Positions 1 through 8,912 of a stretch of 64,000 nt of DNA are shown in pieces; the stretch's first letter is position 1, and every line of letters starts with the position of its first letter. The translations under genes were made by a program, and so were the position numbers. The DNA is taken from positions 148,478 to 212,477 of the forward strand of contig CAJQUW010003049.1 of the NCBI GenBank assembly GCA_907163375.1, read 5' to 3'. Under the pieces are notes generated by a model. The model saw only the letters and a list, made by a program, of their open reading frames with translations. It ran no database searches and had not been told where the DNA came from. This DNA is from Prostheceraeus crozeri (lineage: Eukaryota; Platyhelminthes; Polycladida; Euryleptidae).

Positions 1-271
1 CTTTCTATATTTGGGTACTGAGCCTCGATCAAGAATAACGGAGAATTTCATTGTAAAAATTGGAGAAGGTAAAGCATTATGTATATCGGGAAAGCCAATA
101 TTGACGCTGGCGCGTGCGCTTGCTGCCTCACACGCACACAACTATCTCTCGCTCCGTCTGAACACACGACTGGCATGTGTGTCTAATCGTAAGAAGAAAA
201 CAGCTGTGATTCGTGCACGCGCAGCAAAACTGTTCACTCTAAGGTTGAGCGTCTGATTTTGAGACGGACAG
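1..271. other. Unassigned AT-rich flank
   Basis: No recognisable gene or repeat. An 81-codon open frame on plus (11-256) has no familiar motif. The stretch does not resemble the 5' LTR candidate of the adjacent Copia element, so it does not look like that element's missing 3' LTR. Confidence 0.4.
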
Positions 272-832
272 CTACCACGGGAAGCTATCGAATTTAAATG
301 AAATATAATAAATGATGACACTTTTCATTTTTACAAATGTTGGTAAATTATTATTGAGGATGCGCCGAAGGCCTCGCACGTACGGAATAGACGCCACTGG
401 CTCAACTCGAGGATGTCTCAGGTTTGTTGCCAAATTACACGCTTCGAAAGACACGTCTGGTCGCGATTGTTTCGACACCCAGTTTATTGAACCAACCAAA
501 GACCGATATTGTTTAAATTCGGATGCTGACAACGACCGATCATTGTTACCACCATTGTGTTTTGCCTCTTTCATACTCTTGATATATTTCGATTGATCCA
601 GTTGAAAAGAATTATCCTTTTGTTCAAGCGACAAACCGAGGTATTTGAAACATTTGGTTTCATTCTTACTGATTTGATAGCAGTCCATCAGTTTGGCTAT
701 GACTTTTTCTTTGAATTCTTCTGTCTCCCCAGCATAAATCGTCGACATGCGTGCATATGATACCACCGAGAATACCAGATGAGTCTTTCCATGTGAAGAG
801 TCCGTTGTCCATGGGAGAATTGGAGGCACCAA
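272..832 (-). pseudogene. Copia RT C-terminal part and start of RNase H (fragment)
   Basis: From about residue 33 of this 186-codon frame the translation matches the Copia RT/RNase H connection: a FKYLGLSLEQ block (the family's 'YLG' motif), then a QYRSLVGSINWVSKQSRPD block, equivalent to the conserved 'Y.S.VG.L.Y...TRPD' stretch before RNase H. The first ~30 residues are out-of-frame noise: the true frame enters from the preceding fragment near 720-760, so one frameshift separates them. After the RPD block the frame runs into unrelated sequence ending at 272, so most of RNase H is missing. Confidence 0.85.
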
Positions 833-1034
833 GAGATTGTAATTTAGTATTCAGACTGAAATACCAGGCACGTGCAGCGTCATTAAGGCCGTAAACTGCC
901 TTCCACAACCGCCACAAATTATCACTTTTTGCCTCGTGAGGAGGAACTAAAAAGACTTCCCGTTCAATTTCATTTCCCTGCAGGAAAGCTGATTTTATGT
1001 CGATAGACTTCACTGTCCAATGTTTCATGGACAT
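666..1034 (-). pseudogene. Copia reverse transcriptase, palm region (fragment)
   Basis: RVT_2-type polymerase palm. Visible family motifs are the first catalytic aspartate block (VKSIDIKSAFLQG), the KAVYGLNDAARAWY block and the second catalytic pair in THVDDL, where the usual Copia YVDD has become HVDD. The frame is continuous with its neighbours only through frameshifts near 1,035-1,080 upstream and near 720-760 downstream. The enzyme would copy element RNA into DNA inside the virus-like particle, but this copy cannot produce an intact polymerase. Confidence 0.9.
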
Positions 1035-1079
1035 GATAGCAAGAGCGATACGAAAAACATCTTTAGAGCATGTAGGTGA

Positions 1080-1340
1080 TTACGTCTTTTCGAATAGCTG
1101 CTCTTCAAATCCTCTTGCCACAAGACGAGCCTTCACTATTTTCTCCCGCTCAATGACTTTCTCAGTTAACACCCACCGTACAGATATGGCAAACTGACCA
1201 CGATCCTTAACTTCTTTATAGACGCCGTTTTCCTTCCATAGTTGTAATTCGTGAGTTTTAGCCTCTTCCTCTCTATTTGAAGAGCACATGAGAACTTCTT
1301 CTTCACCGGGAATTTCTCTGTAGTCGAACACTTTGCTCAA
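1080..1340 (-). pseudogene. Copia reverse transcriptase, N-terminal part (fragment)
   Basis: Eighty-six codons matching the start of the Copia RT domain: a LQLWKENGVYKEVKDRGQ block (family 'E...L..N.V.....P'), then SVRWVLTEK and KARLVARGFEEQ, the classic 'W.....K....G...+.KARLVA+G' signature. The frame ends at 1,080, where the next block continues in another frame. Confidence 0.88.
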
Positions 1341-1420
1341 ATCTACCCATCTCGATTTACCATCATTGTACTTTACGTTGTAGCAATGCTTATTTCGACC
1401 CGTAACCTTCCCTGCTCTCC

Positions 1421-2149
1421 CTAAAACTTCTGCAATTGATTTTTCTGAGTTGCATCTTTCCGAAATTCAATGCGCTGACCCTTTTTCGGGTTCATCTGTG
1501 CTTCTTTGGATTTTTCATGAACAATTGTTTCCTCTACCTCGTCCTCAATTTCAATTTTATCAGAATGGTTGTCTTCTTCTTCCTCATATAAGTCTGGTGC
1601 AGAATCGTTATCGTCTTCATAAATTGAGCAGCTGTTCCGTTGAATTTCTGATTCAGGAGGCGTATCCGACCTTCCAGTTGAACGAACTCGAGTAGGATGA
1701 GCCCTGATGACTAGACCACCATGTTTGATGAGAATGTCTTGACTATCCTTACCGATAACTTTGTCAGGTCCACGCCACTCATGGCTTCCCAACCTTTTGT
1801 AATATACACTATCCCCTTGTTGCAGCTGAGTTGGTTCATGCACATTCTTTTTTATGGCTCTCCGCAGTCTATCACACGATTCTTTCTTTATAAAATCTTG
1901 GCGCGCAGCGTGCATCGCATTTAGATTTTTCGCGACATCCTCACTCGTGTTACTGCCCTCAATAGCAGGAGGTAGATTAGTTTGGACACACGGATTTGCA
2001 GGATTGTAACCAAATACCATTTGGTTCGGAGAAAATCCATTGTGGTTCTGCAAGGCGTTCTTTGCACTTACAGCCCAATCCAAAGCAATTTGTCCATTGC
2101 AGTTAGTTTCTGTCATTACTCGCCTATATAGAATCTCCCAGGATTCCAT
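1421..2149 (-). pseudogene. Copia integrase C-terminal region and IN-RT linker (fragment)
   Basis: This 242-codon frame overlaps the end of the integrase core frame and continues it. Residues ~20-50 carry the block after the catalytic glutamate (ALDWAVSAKNALQNHNGFSPNQMVFG). Residues ~115-155 give the C-terminal strand-rich part (GDSVYYKR...WRGPDKVIGKD...RAHPTRVR). The acidic, low-complexity stretch after it (residues ~165-215, many E and D) is the variable linker to RT typical of these polyproteins. One frame change relative to the core lies near 2,124-2,149. Confidence 0.85.
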
Positions 2150-3011
2150 TATAGCGCTCTACAATGCCATTACTCCATGGACTTTCGGCTGCCTTTGTGA
2201 TCACACGCACATTGAAATTCTCTGCCAAGCTTCTAAATTTGTCGTTACTGAATTCACCTCCGTTGTCAGAAAGAAAGGTTTTTGGAGCACCGAATATCGA
2301 TATCCACTTGTGAAAAATGGCAGCAATAATTGTGTCGGGTTTCTTGTTACTGATGACTTCAGCAGCACTATAACGAGAGAATGTGTCTATCATATGGAGG
2401 AAAGTTATACTGTTCACTTGCTTCAAATCCAACGAAACAGTTTCATTGAATTTGGTAGAAGTTGGCAAGGCCACTATCGGTCGAGATTTAGGCTTCTTGC
2501 ACCTCAAACAAACTTCGCATCTGTTTTCAACTTGTTGAAGCAGCTGTGTGAAACCAGCTTCAGCTTTACCAGCCTGACTAAGCAATTGAGCGATGCGTTT
2601 CGTGCTAGCATGGGCAAATTGTCTATGAAGTTTAACAGCCATACGTTTTCTTTCTTCATCAGTCAAATCAGTGAGTGTAAAGTATAGCTTTGACATACTG
2701 GGACCTAATGTAATGCAATAATGACCTGCGTTGTTCTTGATGGGAATCAGTTCCTGACCAAGCATCGTCACTTTATCATTTGTAAAATCAATCTGAGTAC
2801 CCGCCTTATTCATTGCATCTTTGCTTAATAACAACGGTATATCGCAGGTAACGACATCAGTTTCAACGAAGACTTTACAACTTGAAATTTCACAGGGCAA
2901 CTTTGTTCGCTTGATCGCAACAAAACGTGCACGTCTCCAAATCGAAAAACTGAATTGGATGATGATTCCGTAAAATACTCCTCTAATCTGCGTTTGAAAG
3001 ACTTTCAACAA
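2124..3011 (-). pseudogene. Copia protease C-terminal part and integrase core (fragment)
   Basis: The 295-codon frame has the end of the protease region (CDIPLLLSKDAMNKAG, residues ~57-72), then the integrase zinc finger as HRQFAHAS...CEVCLRC (H-H-C-C), then the DDE core: first aspartate in SLDLKQV, second in FLSDNGGEFS, glutamate in ESPWSNGIVER. All three catalytic residues are present. The first ~25 residues are out of the family frame. Integrase would join element cDNA to host DNA; here it is one piece of a broken polyprotein. Confidence 0.92.
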
Positions 3012-3259
3012 AACATGCTAGCCAATTTTCACCACACACAGACTTCGTGCAACCCGAATCCAATATGGCTAGTCCCAAGCAATCATCCATTGAGCTGTTA
3101 TTGCTGGCCATCAAAGTTATCTTCACTTCATCGAAGGCTTCGGCCTCATCTTTGTCTGGACAACCAGCAGCCCAGTGATAACGAGATCCACATACGGCGC
3201 AAGTACTGATGTATCCCTGCCTATTCTTCGGATTTAACTTTCGATGTTGTCCAATGGAA
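3012..3259 (-). pseudogene. Copia gag zinc knuckle and protease active site (fragment)
   Basis: Immediately beyond the foldback insertion the minus strand, read in the frame that continues gag, gives a nucleocapsid zinc knuckle of the form C-x2-C-x4-H-x4-C (CAVCGSRYHWAAGC) and then the aspartic protease active site in AILDSGCTKSVCG (D-S-G). The frame breaks shortly after, near 3,015-3,030, and two further small frame changes separate it from the protease remainder. This is not a single open frame from a start codon. Confidence 0.85.
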
Positions 3260-3262
3260 TGA

Positions 3263-3609
3263 TAGTCCGGGAGCTAGCGTGAGGTTGTGCAGGGAACGAG
3301 GTAGTACATAAAACTTTCACATGGCATAGTACACCTCTAACCTACTGCGAAACTTCGCGTCTGCCGGATCAGATCATTTGCTTTTAAGAAATATAGAGGA
3401 TAACACAATCCTATGTATTTCCAGTGGTAAAATTGTGACATTTAAGGTGTTGACTCCATTTTTTCGAATTTTTGCTCATAAAAGTTACACAAATTGGTAT
3501 TTTGTTGAACTGGTTATTATAGAAATCATCTACAGATCATGATCTTTCAAATGAGCTGTCAGTTTGTGACAGAGGATGAAGTAAAGTGTACAAACAGACA
3601 CTTTTCGTT
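3263..3609 (+). repeat. Terminal inverted repeat, left, 347 bp
   Basis: Pairs with 3,664-4,010 in reverse complement along its whole length. One visible mismatch lies near the outer end (GTGAGG here against GTGAAG in the other arm). Confidence 0.92.
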
Positions 3610-3663
3610 AAAGTATATCAACAATTTTCCTGAAATTTCTATGTTAAAATTTGCAGTTACACC

Positions 3664-4010
3664 AACGAAAAGTGTCTGTTTGTACACTTTACTTCATCCT
3701 CTGTCACAAACTGACAGCTCATTTGAAAGATCATGATCTGTAGATGATTTCTATAATAACCAGTTCAACAAAATACCAATTTGTGTAACTTTTATGAGCA
3801 AAAATTCGAAAAAATGGAGTCAACACCTTAAATGTCACAATTTTACCACTGGAAATACATAGGATTGTGTTATCCTCTATATTTCTTAAAAGCAAATGAT
3901 CTGATCCGGCAGACGCGAAGTTTCGCAGTAGGTTAGAGGTGTACTATGCCATGTGAAAGTTTTATGTACTACCTCGTTCCCTGCACAACTTCACGCTAGC
4001 TCCCGGACTA
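3664..4010 (-). repeat. Terminal inverted repeat, right, 347 bp
   Basis: Reverse complement of 3,263-3,609. The equal arm lengths and near identity suggest a young insertion relative to the surrounding decayed Copia element. Confidence 0.92.
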
Positions 4011-4483
4011 TGAGCAGATTTGCGCTCCAAACTATAATTGTTCCTGCCCCCAAATGAGCTACCTCGACCGCGATGAGAGTTTCCGCGTCGATTTCGATTA
4101 CTGTAGTACGAGGGATGCTCGTCAGCCAAGGCTGTAGTTAAACTGGATTCTGAGATTTCCTCCCTGACTTGCACAACAGGTGATGCTGCAGATTTCTTGA
4201 CGTCATCTTGACCGGCAGTCTTCTTTAAGCATTCCTTCATGTCAAAATAAGTCAATGAGAATACCGTCACACGCGCCAATTTATCTTCATTGACAGTCAA
4301 ATTTGCACTTTTGAGGAGTAGATATGCCAATACGCCTTCAGGAAGAATCATGCCGTACTTCTTAACTTGACTGTACAAAAGATCAAAGTCCGCAATGTAT
4401 GTTGTCATTGGAACATCAGGACTCCGAGAAAGCGATTCGAACTTCTCGTATGCCAAGAAAGCTAACTGACCAGTGTCCTTCAA
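4011..4483 (-). pseudogene. Copia gag, central part (fragment)
   Basis: Gag-polypeptide (UBN2-like) region: TGQLAFLAYEKFESL, MTTYIADFDLLYSQVKKYG and VLAYLLLKSANL are the helical blocks of Copia gag, followed by a basic Arg/Gly-rich tail (residues ~125-150) that precedes the zinc knuckle. The open frame formally runs on to 3,962, but its last ~17 codons are foldback-element sequence. Upstream it is joined to the gag N-terminus through a frameshift near 4,515. Confidence 0.85.
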
Positions 4484-4494
4484 ATAAAGACGGT

Positions 4495-4737
4495 CTAGTT
4501 GTACGTGAATTTCAGCAACACCCCGGCACTACATATGTCACTAGCATGTAGCTCTAAAGCCGCCTCGCGCGCCTTGCCACTGAGGGATGGGAGTAAAGCA
4601 GGACCTTGCTTTGTATCAGATAATTCGGTTAACGTTTGCCAAATTTCTATTTCCTTCTTCCAATCTTCGTAAGAGGCATCCGAACGCATTGGAGGTTGGG
4701 CTTTCACATCTATCGTCAGTAAGTTGGAGTCTACCAT
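4495..4737 (-). pseudogene. Copia gag, N-terminal part (fragment)
   Basis: The start chosen is the methionine at 4,737 (MVDSNLLTIDVK), not the in-frame ATG at 4,776, because that ATG lies inside the LTR candidate and the primer-binding site sits directly upstream of 4,737. The body has the gag N-terminal blocks YEDWKKEIEIWQTLTEL and LPSLSGKAREAALEL. The frame shifts near 4,515 and stops at 4,495. Confidence 0.82.
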
Positions 4738-4738
4738 A

Positions 4739-4750
4739 GCTCTGCTACCA
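4739..4750 (-). promoter_or_regulatory. Primer-binding site, initiator-Met tRNA type
   Basis: On minus, TGGTAGCAGAGC starts two bases after a ...ACA end that fits an LTR terminus. Its first 11 bases are complementary to the 3' end of animal initiator methionine tRNA. It lies one base from the proposed gag start codon, so the leader is practically absent. Confidence 0.7.
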
Positions 4751-4752
4751 TT

Positions 4753-4970
4753 TGTCAATACATGTGATAATGTCAAAACACTGAATTGATTGCTTGATAT
4801 ATTTCAAAACCCCACCAAAGCCTGAAAGTACAAAAGGAGAAATATCTAGATACATTATTAACTAGTATACCAAAGTACATGATACAAAAATATAGCATGG
4901 GAAATAAAGTAAGAAACATAGTTCCAACGACTACGGCAGTCACGAAAACGCACCTCAACTAGCACAGACA
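4753..4970 (-). repeat. Candidate Copia 5' LTR
   Basis: On minus it begins TGTCTGTGCT (4,970) and ends ATTGACA (4,753), giving TGT...ACA termini and a length of 218 bp. The inner end is fixed by the primer-binding site. The outer end is a guess, since no second LTR is present for comparison. Confidence 0.4.
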
Positions 4971-4980
4971 ACGAGTGGAT

Positions 4981-5636
4981 TACTCAGCTAATCAAGAACT
5001 TGATAAATGATCGTTGGTCAGTATGTCGCTTTAAGAATTGGAAATTATACAGCCGCTCGAAAATAGAGTAAAAGGAAGAAATTGCTAGAACGAAAAAATG
5101 AACTGGACTGCTAAGCTGAAGAACTCCACGGAAGGTTTTATGGAACCTGGTCAAGCAAGAAACTGCAACTATCACCGGACGAATATATAGTCTCGTCAAG
5201 CACTGTCGATCCAAATCCAAGAAGATATCATGAGCATTGCTTGCAATGCCGCATCGATTCATTTGATGGCTGTCACCCTTGTATGTTTCAGAAGGATCTC
5301 GCGAGCACCGACTGATTTCTAAATGTTGAAGAGTACCAGGTGTGTAATCTTCTGACAAAATAATCTTCTTCGAAGAACTCTTCAGAACCAGAACACGTGT
5401 CAGCACGTGTTTATAAAGAAATGACAGAATTCTTAGCAGAGTCTCTAACAGTTATATTGAATAAATCACGGCAATCCAAGGTCATGCCGCAGCATTTGAA
5501 AGAGCAACAAAGCATTCCTGTTCCGAGGTCTTCTCCTGATGATGGAAAATTGCAATATGTAGCAATTTCTTCCATATCACAGAGTAAGCACATAGCAGGT
5601 AGAGTGTCGACTCAAAAAAGTGTCTGTATACAGTGA
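4981..5636 (+). pseudogene. LINE reverse transcriptase N-terminal fragment
   Basis: The 79-codon frame at 5,397-5,636 looks like the beginning of an APE-type LINE RT domain: FLAESLTVILNKSRQSKVMP..LK.....VP followed by a degenerate YVAISSIS, the counterpart of the family's 'YRPISLL'. Upstream sequence in shifting frames (for example WTAKLKNSTEG near 5,103 and LWNLVKQET just after it) resembles the linker before the RT, so the fragment probably begins around 4,981. Several frameshifts and stops break it. No endonuclease domain is visible. The LINE clade is not assigned. Confidence 0.55.
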
Positions 5637-6440
5637 AAATTTTTTTATGACAATATTCAATTTTTTTGCAGAGATTGCGTTCCTGCGACCCAAGAAATTA
5701 TTTGAGCAATTTTTAAAAAGGTAATATTTTGCAAATTATTCATGTGTTTATATAAATTATACTACCGACATGAACCCACTTCATAAGTAGCATGAAAAAA
5801 GTTGCATATCAAAAGGTGTGAATATTTGCTAACAAGCCTCGTAACTAAGCGGAAATTATGCTGATCATCAAGGAAATTTCATGAACTATAATACAATGGA
5901 GGTCTTCATGAAAAAGTGGAGATCTTATTGTGCTTTCTTGACGTTTTGAAAATTGGCGAAATTTGAAGTTTTTGATTTAGTTTTCATCGGCAAGCATGAT
6001 TCTCTAAATTTATGTTTCATTTCTTGAATCTGAATACTGATGGGGACCCATTTACCTCTTTTAAAGTTAATTGAAATCATCGTCTTTCATTATGATATTT
6101 TGTTCTTTCAATGTCAGCTAGGTTGATTGTGATATGATCACGCTTGAGAAAATATTCTTGATGTTGAGCATGAATGTAATGGCAACCTATCGAATTGCTA
6201 ATTTAACAAACATTACCTCTCCAAGGCTTTCAAGACACAGAGGATCTGTAAAATGCTGTCATTCCTTTTGCATTACTATCATGTCAATCCCTTGACAATT
6301 ATTTCAAAACTGCCAAAATTTGCATATCTCACATTTGGTAACAATGCCCAACTGTGTTCACCTCGAGTTCATTTAACAAAATCGAAACTGTATACACATT
6401 GGGGATTAAATAGATACTTAGGTAGAGTTACTACTCTACC
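5637..6440. other. AT-rich stretch, possible insertion inside a LINE
   Basis: No gene or repeat recognised. It separates two RT blocks that are normally only about ten residues apart, so it may be a later insertion. No clean terminal repeats or target duplication were seen. Confidence 0.35.
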
Positions 6441-6597
6441 TAATATACTTGCTCTATGTTCCATACTAGTTAAGCTCCTTGAGAAAATTGATCTGAAATC
6501 GTTTTGCAAAAACATGCGGCTCTCATCAACATGGGTTTCGTTCCTCGCATTCTGCAGCAACATCTATAATTGATCATCTTTTTGCTGAGCCATCATA
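6441..6597 (+). pseudogene. LINE reverse transcriptase fragment (QHGFR block)
   Basis: One frame gives SILVKLLEKI (family '..S...K..E+I'). After a frameshift another gives HQHGFRSSHSAATSIIDHLF, the conserved 'QHGFR...S..T.....' RT motif. Orientation and motif order agree with the fragment ending at 5,636, so both probably belong to one element. Sequence similarity ends at about 6,597, where a LINE in the opposite orientation begins. Confidence 0.6.
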
Positions 6598-7340
6598 GCA
6601 GGGTCATATTTTTTTATTTGTTTATAGAGAGACACATTTTGATCTACTATTGATCTCATGACATCAATGCCATCCACTCGCTCACTCACTGATGTCGAGA
6701 ATGGCCGTCCTTCAGATGAGCGTTTCGCCATAGTCCTCCATTCGGTCCTGTTTGCTGTCTTTCGTAATGCCTCTGCCACTGATTCTCCTGTCCACTCCTT
6801 GATGTCGTCGATGCATTTAAGGCGGGGTCTCTCGCGTCTGCAATTCCCAGGATGAAATCCGAACATCATACCACGAGGTAGACCTTCTCCGCGACACGCG
6901 TGGTCAAAGTATACCAGTTTCCGTTTCTTCACCATCGCTAACATTTCTCTTGTTGTTCCGAACTCTGACAGAATGATCGTATTACTTCTTCTTTGATATC
7001 AAGTCACCCTAACAATCCTACGTTAAACCCACATCTCAGCAGCTTCAATCCGTTTGACGTCTGTTGCTTTTATTGTACATGTTTCTGCTCCATACGTTCA
7101 CCGACCACACCAGAACACGAACAATGCGAAGCTTGACTTCCTTGCGGATGCCACGATCTTTCCAGATGGGAGCCAAATCGAGTGCTCATTTCTTTGCCAT
7201 GGCGATGCGGTACTTAATGTCTGCACTATAGTCACCGCTCGCCGTTTTGCTGGATCCAGTCGTCCGGCCAGTTGCATGTATCCCATATTTTGCACACCAG
7301 TCAATGCAATATTTCAGCCCCAGGTTTACCAGATAGCTTG
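6564..7340 (-). pseudogene. LINE RT thumb and C-terminal domain (fragment)
   Basis: The minus frame 6,564-6,944 carries the C-terminal tail common to many APE-type LINE proteins: LPRGMMFG.., RPRLKCIDDIKEWTG and ALRKTANRTEWRTMAKRS. Upstream, in other frames, lie KEVKLRIVRVLVW (around 7,101-7,173) and YGAETCTIKATDVKRIEAAE (around 7,025-7,098), the RT-distal blocks of the same family, out of frame by small shifts. Further upstream, SADIKYRIAMAKK is recognisable near 7,200-7,240. The element is 5'-truncated and frameshifted. Residues after SERVDGIDVMRS near the end may be the true C-terminus or readthrough into the abutting LINE. Confidence 0.8.
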
Positions 7341-7655
7341 ATTGATCAGCTATTAATGCTAATCAATGGCTAATCAGATCAATGTCATTAACAAGCACAA
7401 ATCCGAAAATGAATTTGACCCTTTTGATCTTTCAAAAATTTATCAAATATGCACTTGTACCCAAAATCCATGTCTTTGTATTAGATCGTTGCCGCGTTTT
7501 TTTTATTTCACGCATTTTTCTCGTATCTATATTTTCGCAGTAATTAATGTGTGGGAAAACAACCACATATATGGCATTATTTGATGTTGAATAGCATAAT
7601 TCTTACGTCAGTCAGCTCTTACTTCTACAGGTACGCAAAAAAGAACAGATAACAC
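7341..7655. other. No recognisable feature
   Basis: AT-rich. One short open frame (7,366-7,584 plus) shows no familiar motif. Confidence 0.4.
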
Positions 7656-8035
7656 TGGGTTGGGCAGAAAAAGGAAGACAGTCCTTCGGAGGGGAGACAT
7701 GAATACGACATGTAGAAAAGACAATCACAGACTTCTTAGCTTGCAAAGTTTTGGAGAGACTGTGTTTGTCAGAATATCCAGTCGAGAAACTTGTGATTGT
7801 CCTTTTTATGTGTCGTGTTCCTGCTTCTTCTGCAAGGGGCTGTCCAATCCATTGTCTCAATATGTCTCAAACCAGTGTTACATATTCTTTTTCATATGCC
7901 TGTAAATGCAGACAGATTGGAAGAACGGAAGATGTCTTCGTGAAAGAATATTGGAGCAAATTACAACTTGGCTAGACAGTGGCATGAAAACTCCTCCATC
8001 TCCTATTAAGAAAAAGACGGCCAGCGCTATTACCT
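7656..8035 (+). pseudogene. Probable Penelope-like element endonuclease fragment (GIY-YIG type)
   Basis: Plus-strand frames give VTYSFSYACKCRQIGRTE (7,885-7,930). After a one-base shift comes GRCLRERILEQITTWL, the arrangement '...Y.C.C...YIGRT...L..RI.EHIP.WL' of Penelope-like GIY-YIG endonucleases. A weaker preceding stretch (RISSRETCDCPFYVSC, 7,776-7,823) would be the linker. The frameshift near 7,928 and the missing RT show it is a remnant. It could also be another retroelement with a similar cysteine-rich tail. Confidence 0.45.
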
Positions 8036-8685
8036 GTCCACAGTAGCATATCTTTTTTAAGGTCTTTTCTCTGTGCATAATTCCTATTTTTACACATTTC
8101 ACTAAGCTGGTATTGGCATTAAGCTTCTGTCGCCTGACCTGTGTGGCGAAGGATTTAGTACATGAGCTTAGTTAGCCGTGATTATTTCCTGACTTCTTGC
8201 TTTTATGTTTGTCTTATCTCTACCTTGTGTTCCTTCCTTTATTCTTAATTATCTGTGATTGTACGTCCGTATATGTGTAAGTGATTAACTTCCAGTTATC
8301 AGATTCGTTTGTCAAGTTGCATCGTCTTGGTGTGAAGCAGTATTCGACATCTCTGTTTCCTCTTCCATCTCTATCATCTATTCATACATACACGCATATT
8401 CTAGTCATCATGCCCATCGGTGTGTGCATCACTTAGCTAATTCTGCCTGTTTTCTTCAGCAAAACACAGCAAGAATATCGGATATGTATTTTCTGAAAAA
8501 TCGGGTTGGGAGCATTGTATTGGGATATTAAGAGACTTTCGCAATTGCATGTACTTTCGATATAAACCGTGCATATTACATCGCTTAATATCTGTTTGGA
8601 CGGTGTTTCATGTAATGTTTTCATAAATATTGATATCTGCTTTTACTCATTCATGAATTGCCTTAGTTCAACTCTCTTTTTGTAG
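8036..8685. other. No recognisable feature; intron side of a host exon
   Basis: AT-rich, no convincing exon or repeat. It ends in a pyrimidine-rich tract with TTTTTGTAG (8,677-8,685), the acceptor of the following exon, so at least its 3' part is probably intron. Confidence 0.4.
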
Positions 8686-8912
8686 GTTATGTTAGTCAGT
8701 GTGGAAAACATATTCAGCAATGAAAATAAACAGCGAGTTAAGCTACTTTTGGAGAAATCAAAGGGCTTTCCTCGTCCGAAAATAAGATCGCCATCAAGTG
8801 TTAGGGCATCGGCTGTGTTAATTCCCATGTGTACGGTACTAGGTCGCCCTGGATTAATATTCACTAAGAGATCCAGTTCCCTCGCCAATCACAGAGGTGA
8901 GGTGAGGTGAGT
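8684..8912 (+). promoter_or_regulatory. Splice acceptor and donor of the Nudix exon
   Basis: Acceptor TTTTTGTAG ends at 8,685; donor AGGTGAGT spans 8,905-8,912. The donor is a perfect match to the U1-complementary consensus and falls exactly where the family motif GEV-S is interrupted. Confidence 0.75.
8686..8906 (+). CDS. NUDT8-like: Internal exon of a Nudix CoA-diphosphatase (NUDT8/NUDT7-like)
   Basis: The frame reads from an AG acceptor (8,684-8,685, after a T-rich tract) to a consensus AG|GTGAGT donor (exon end 8,906). The 73 full codons contain KGFPRPKIRSPSSVRASAVL, then IPMCTVLGRPGLIFTKRSSS and LANHRGEV, with the split codon AG- expected to give serine. This matches the start of the Nudix CoA-pyrophosphatase signature (L.T.RS..L..H.G.VSFPGGK), which is unique to the NUDT7/NUDT8 group. 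These enzymes hydrolyse CoA and acyl-CoA in peroxisomes or mitochondria. The catalytic Nudix box lies in the next exon, which I could not find before 9,853. The in-frame ATG at 8,689 is not taken as the start because of the acceptor. The gene may be intact with distant exons, or this may be a stranded copy. Confidence 0.78.

Larger units (their letters stand above)
3260..4013. mobile_element. Foldback/MITE-like element, 748 bp, inserted in Copia gag
   Basis: The element proper is 3,263-4,010. Two terminal inverted repeats of 347 bp each (3,263-3,609 and 3,664-4,010), essentially perfect apart from isolated differences, flank a 54-bp spacer. Outer ends read TAGTCCGGGAGCTAGCGTGA. Flanking TGA triplets (3,260-3,262 and 4,011-4,013) fit a 3-bp target duplication: counting only one of them puts gag back into one frame across the insertion, which supports these exact edges. 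It has no coding capacity of its own. A TA target duplication with termini one step inward is possible, but it would not keep the gag frame. Confidence 0.9.
272..4970 (-). mobile_element. Degenerate Ty1/Copia-type LTR retrotransposon
   Basis: Reading down the minus strand, the order is LTR candidate, primer-binding site, gag, zinc knuckle, aspartic protease, integrase, reverse transcriptase, start of RNase H. Integrase before RT is diagnostic of the Copia order. The element is dead: gag, protease, the integrase C-terminal part and RT are split among frames by small frameshifts, a foldback element sits in gag, and the 3' end is lost near position 272 inside the RNase H region, with no 3' LTR before the window edge. 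Individual fragments are listed separately. The Copia assignment is firm; the clade within Copia is not assigned. Confidence 0.93.

Noticed and set aside
11..256. 81-codon ORF at the left edge as a gene
   Set aside because: No recognisable motif or splice context, and it sits in a transposon-rich flank.
4984..5406. 140-codon ORF on minus
   Set aside because: Shadow of the LINE fragment read on the plus strand. The plus strand shows RT-associated blocks; the minus translation shows nothing.
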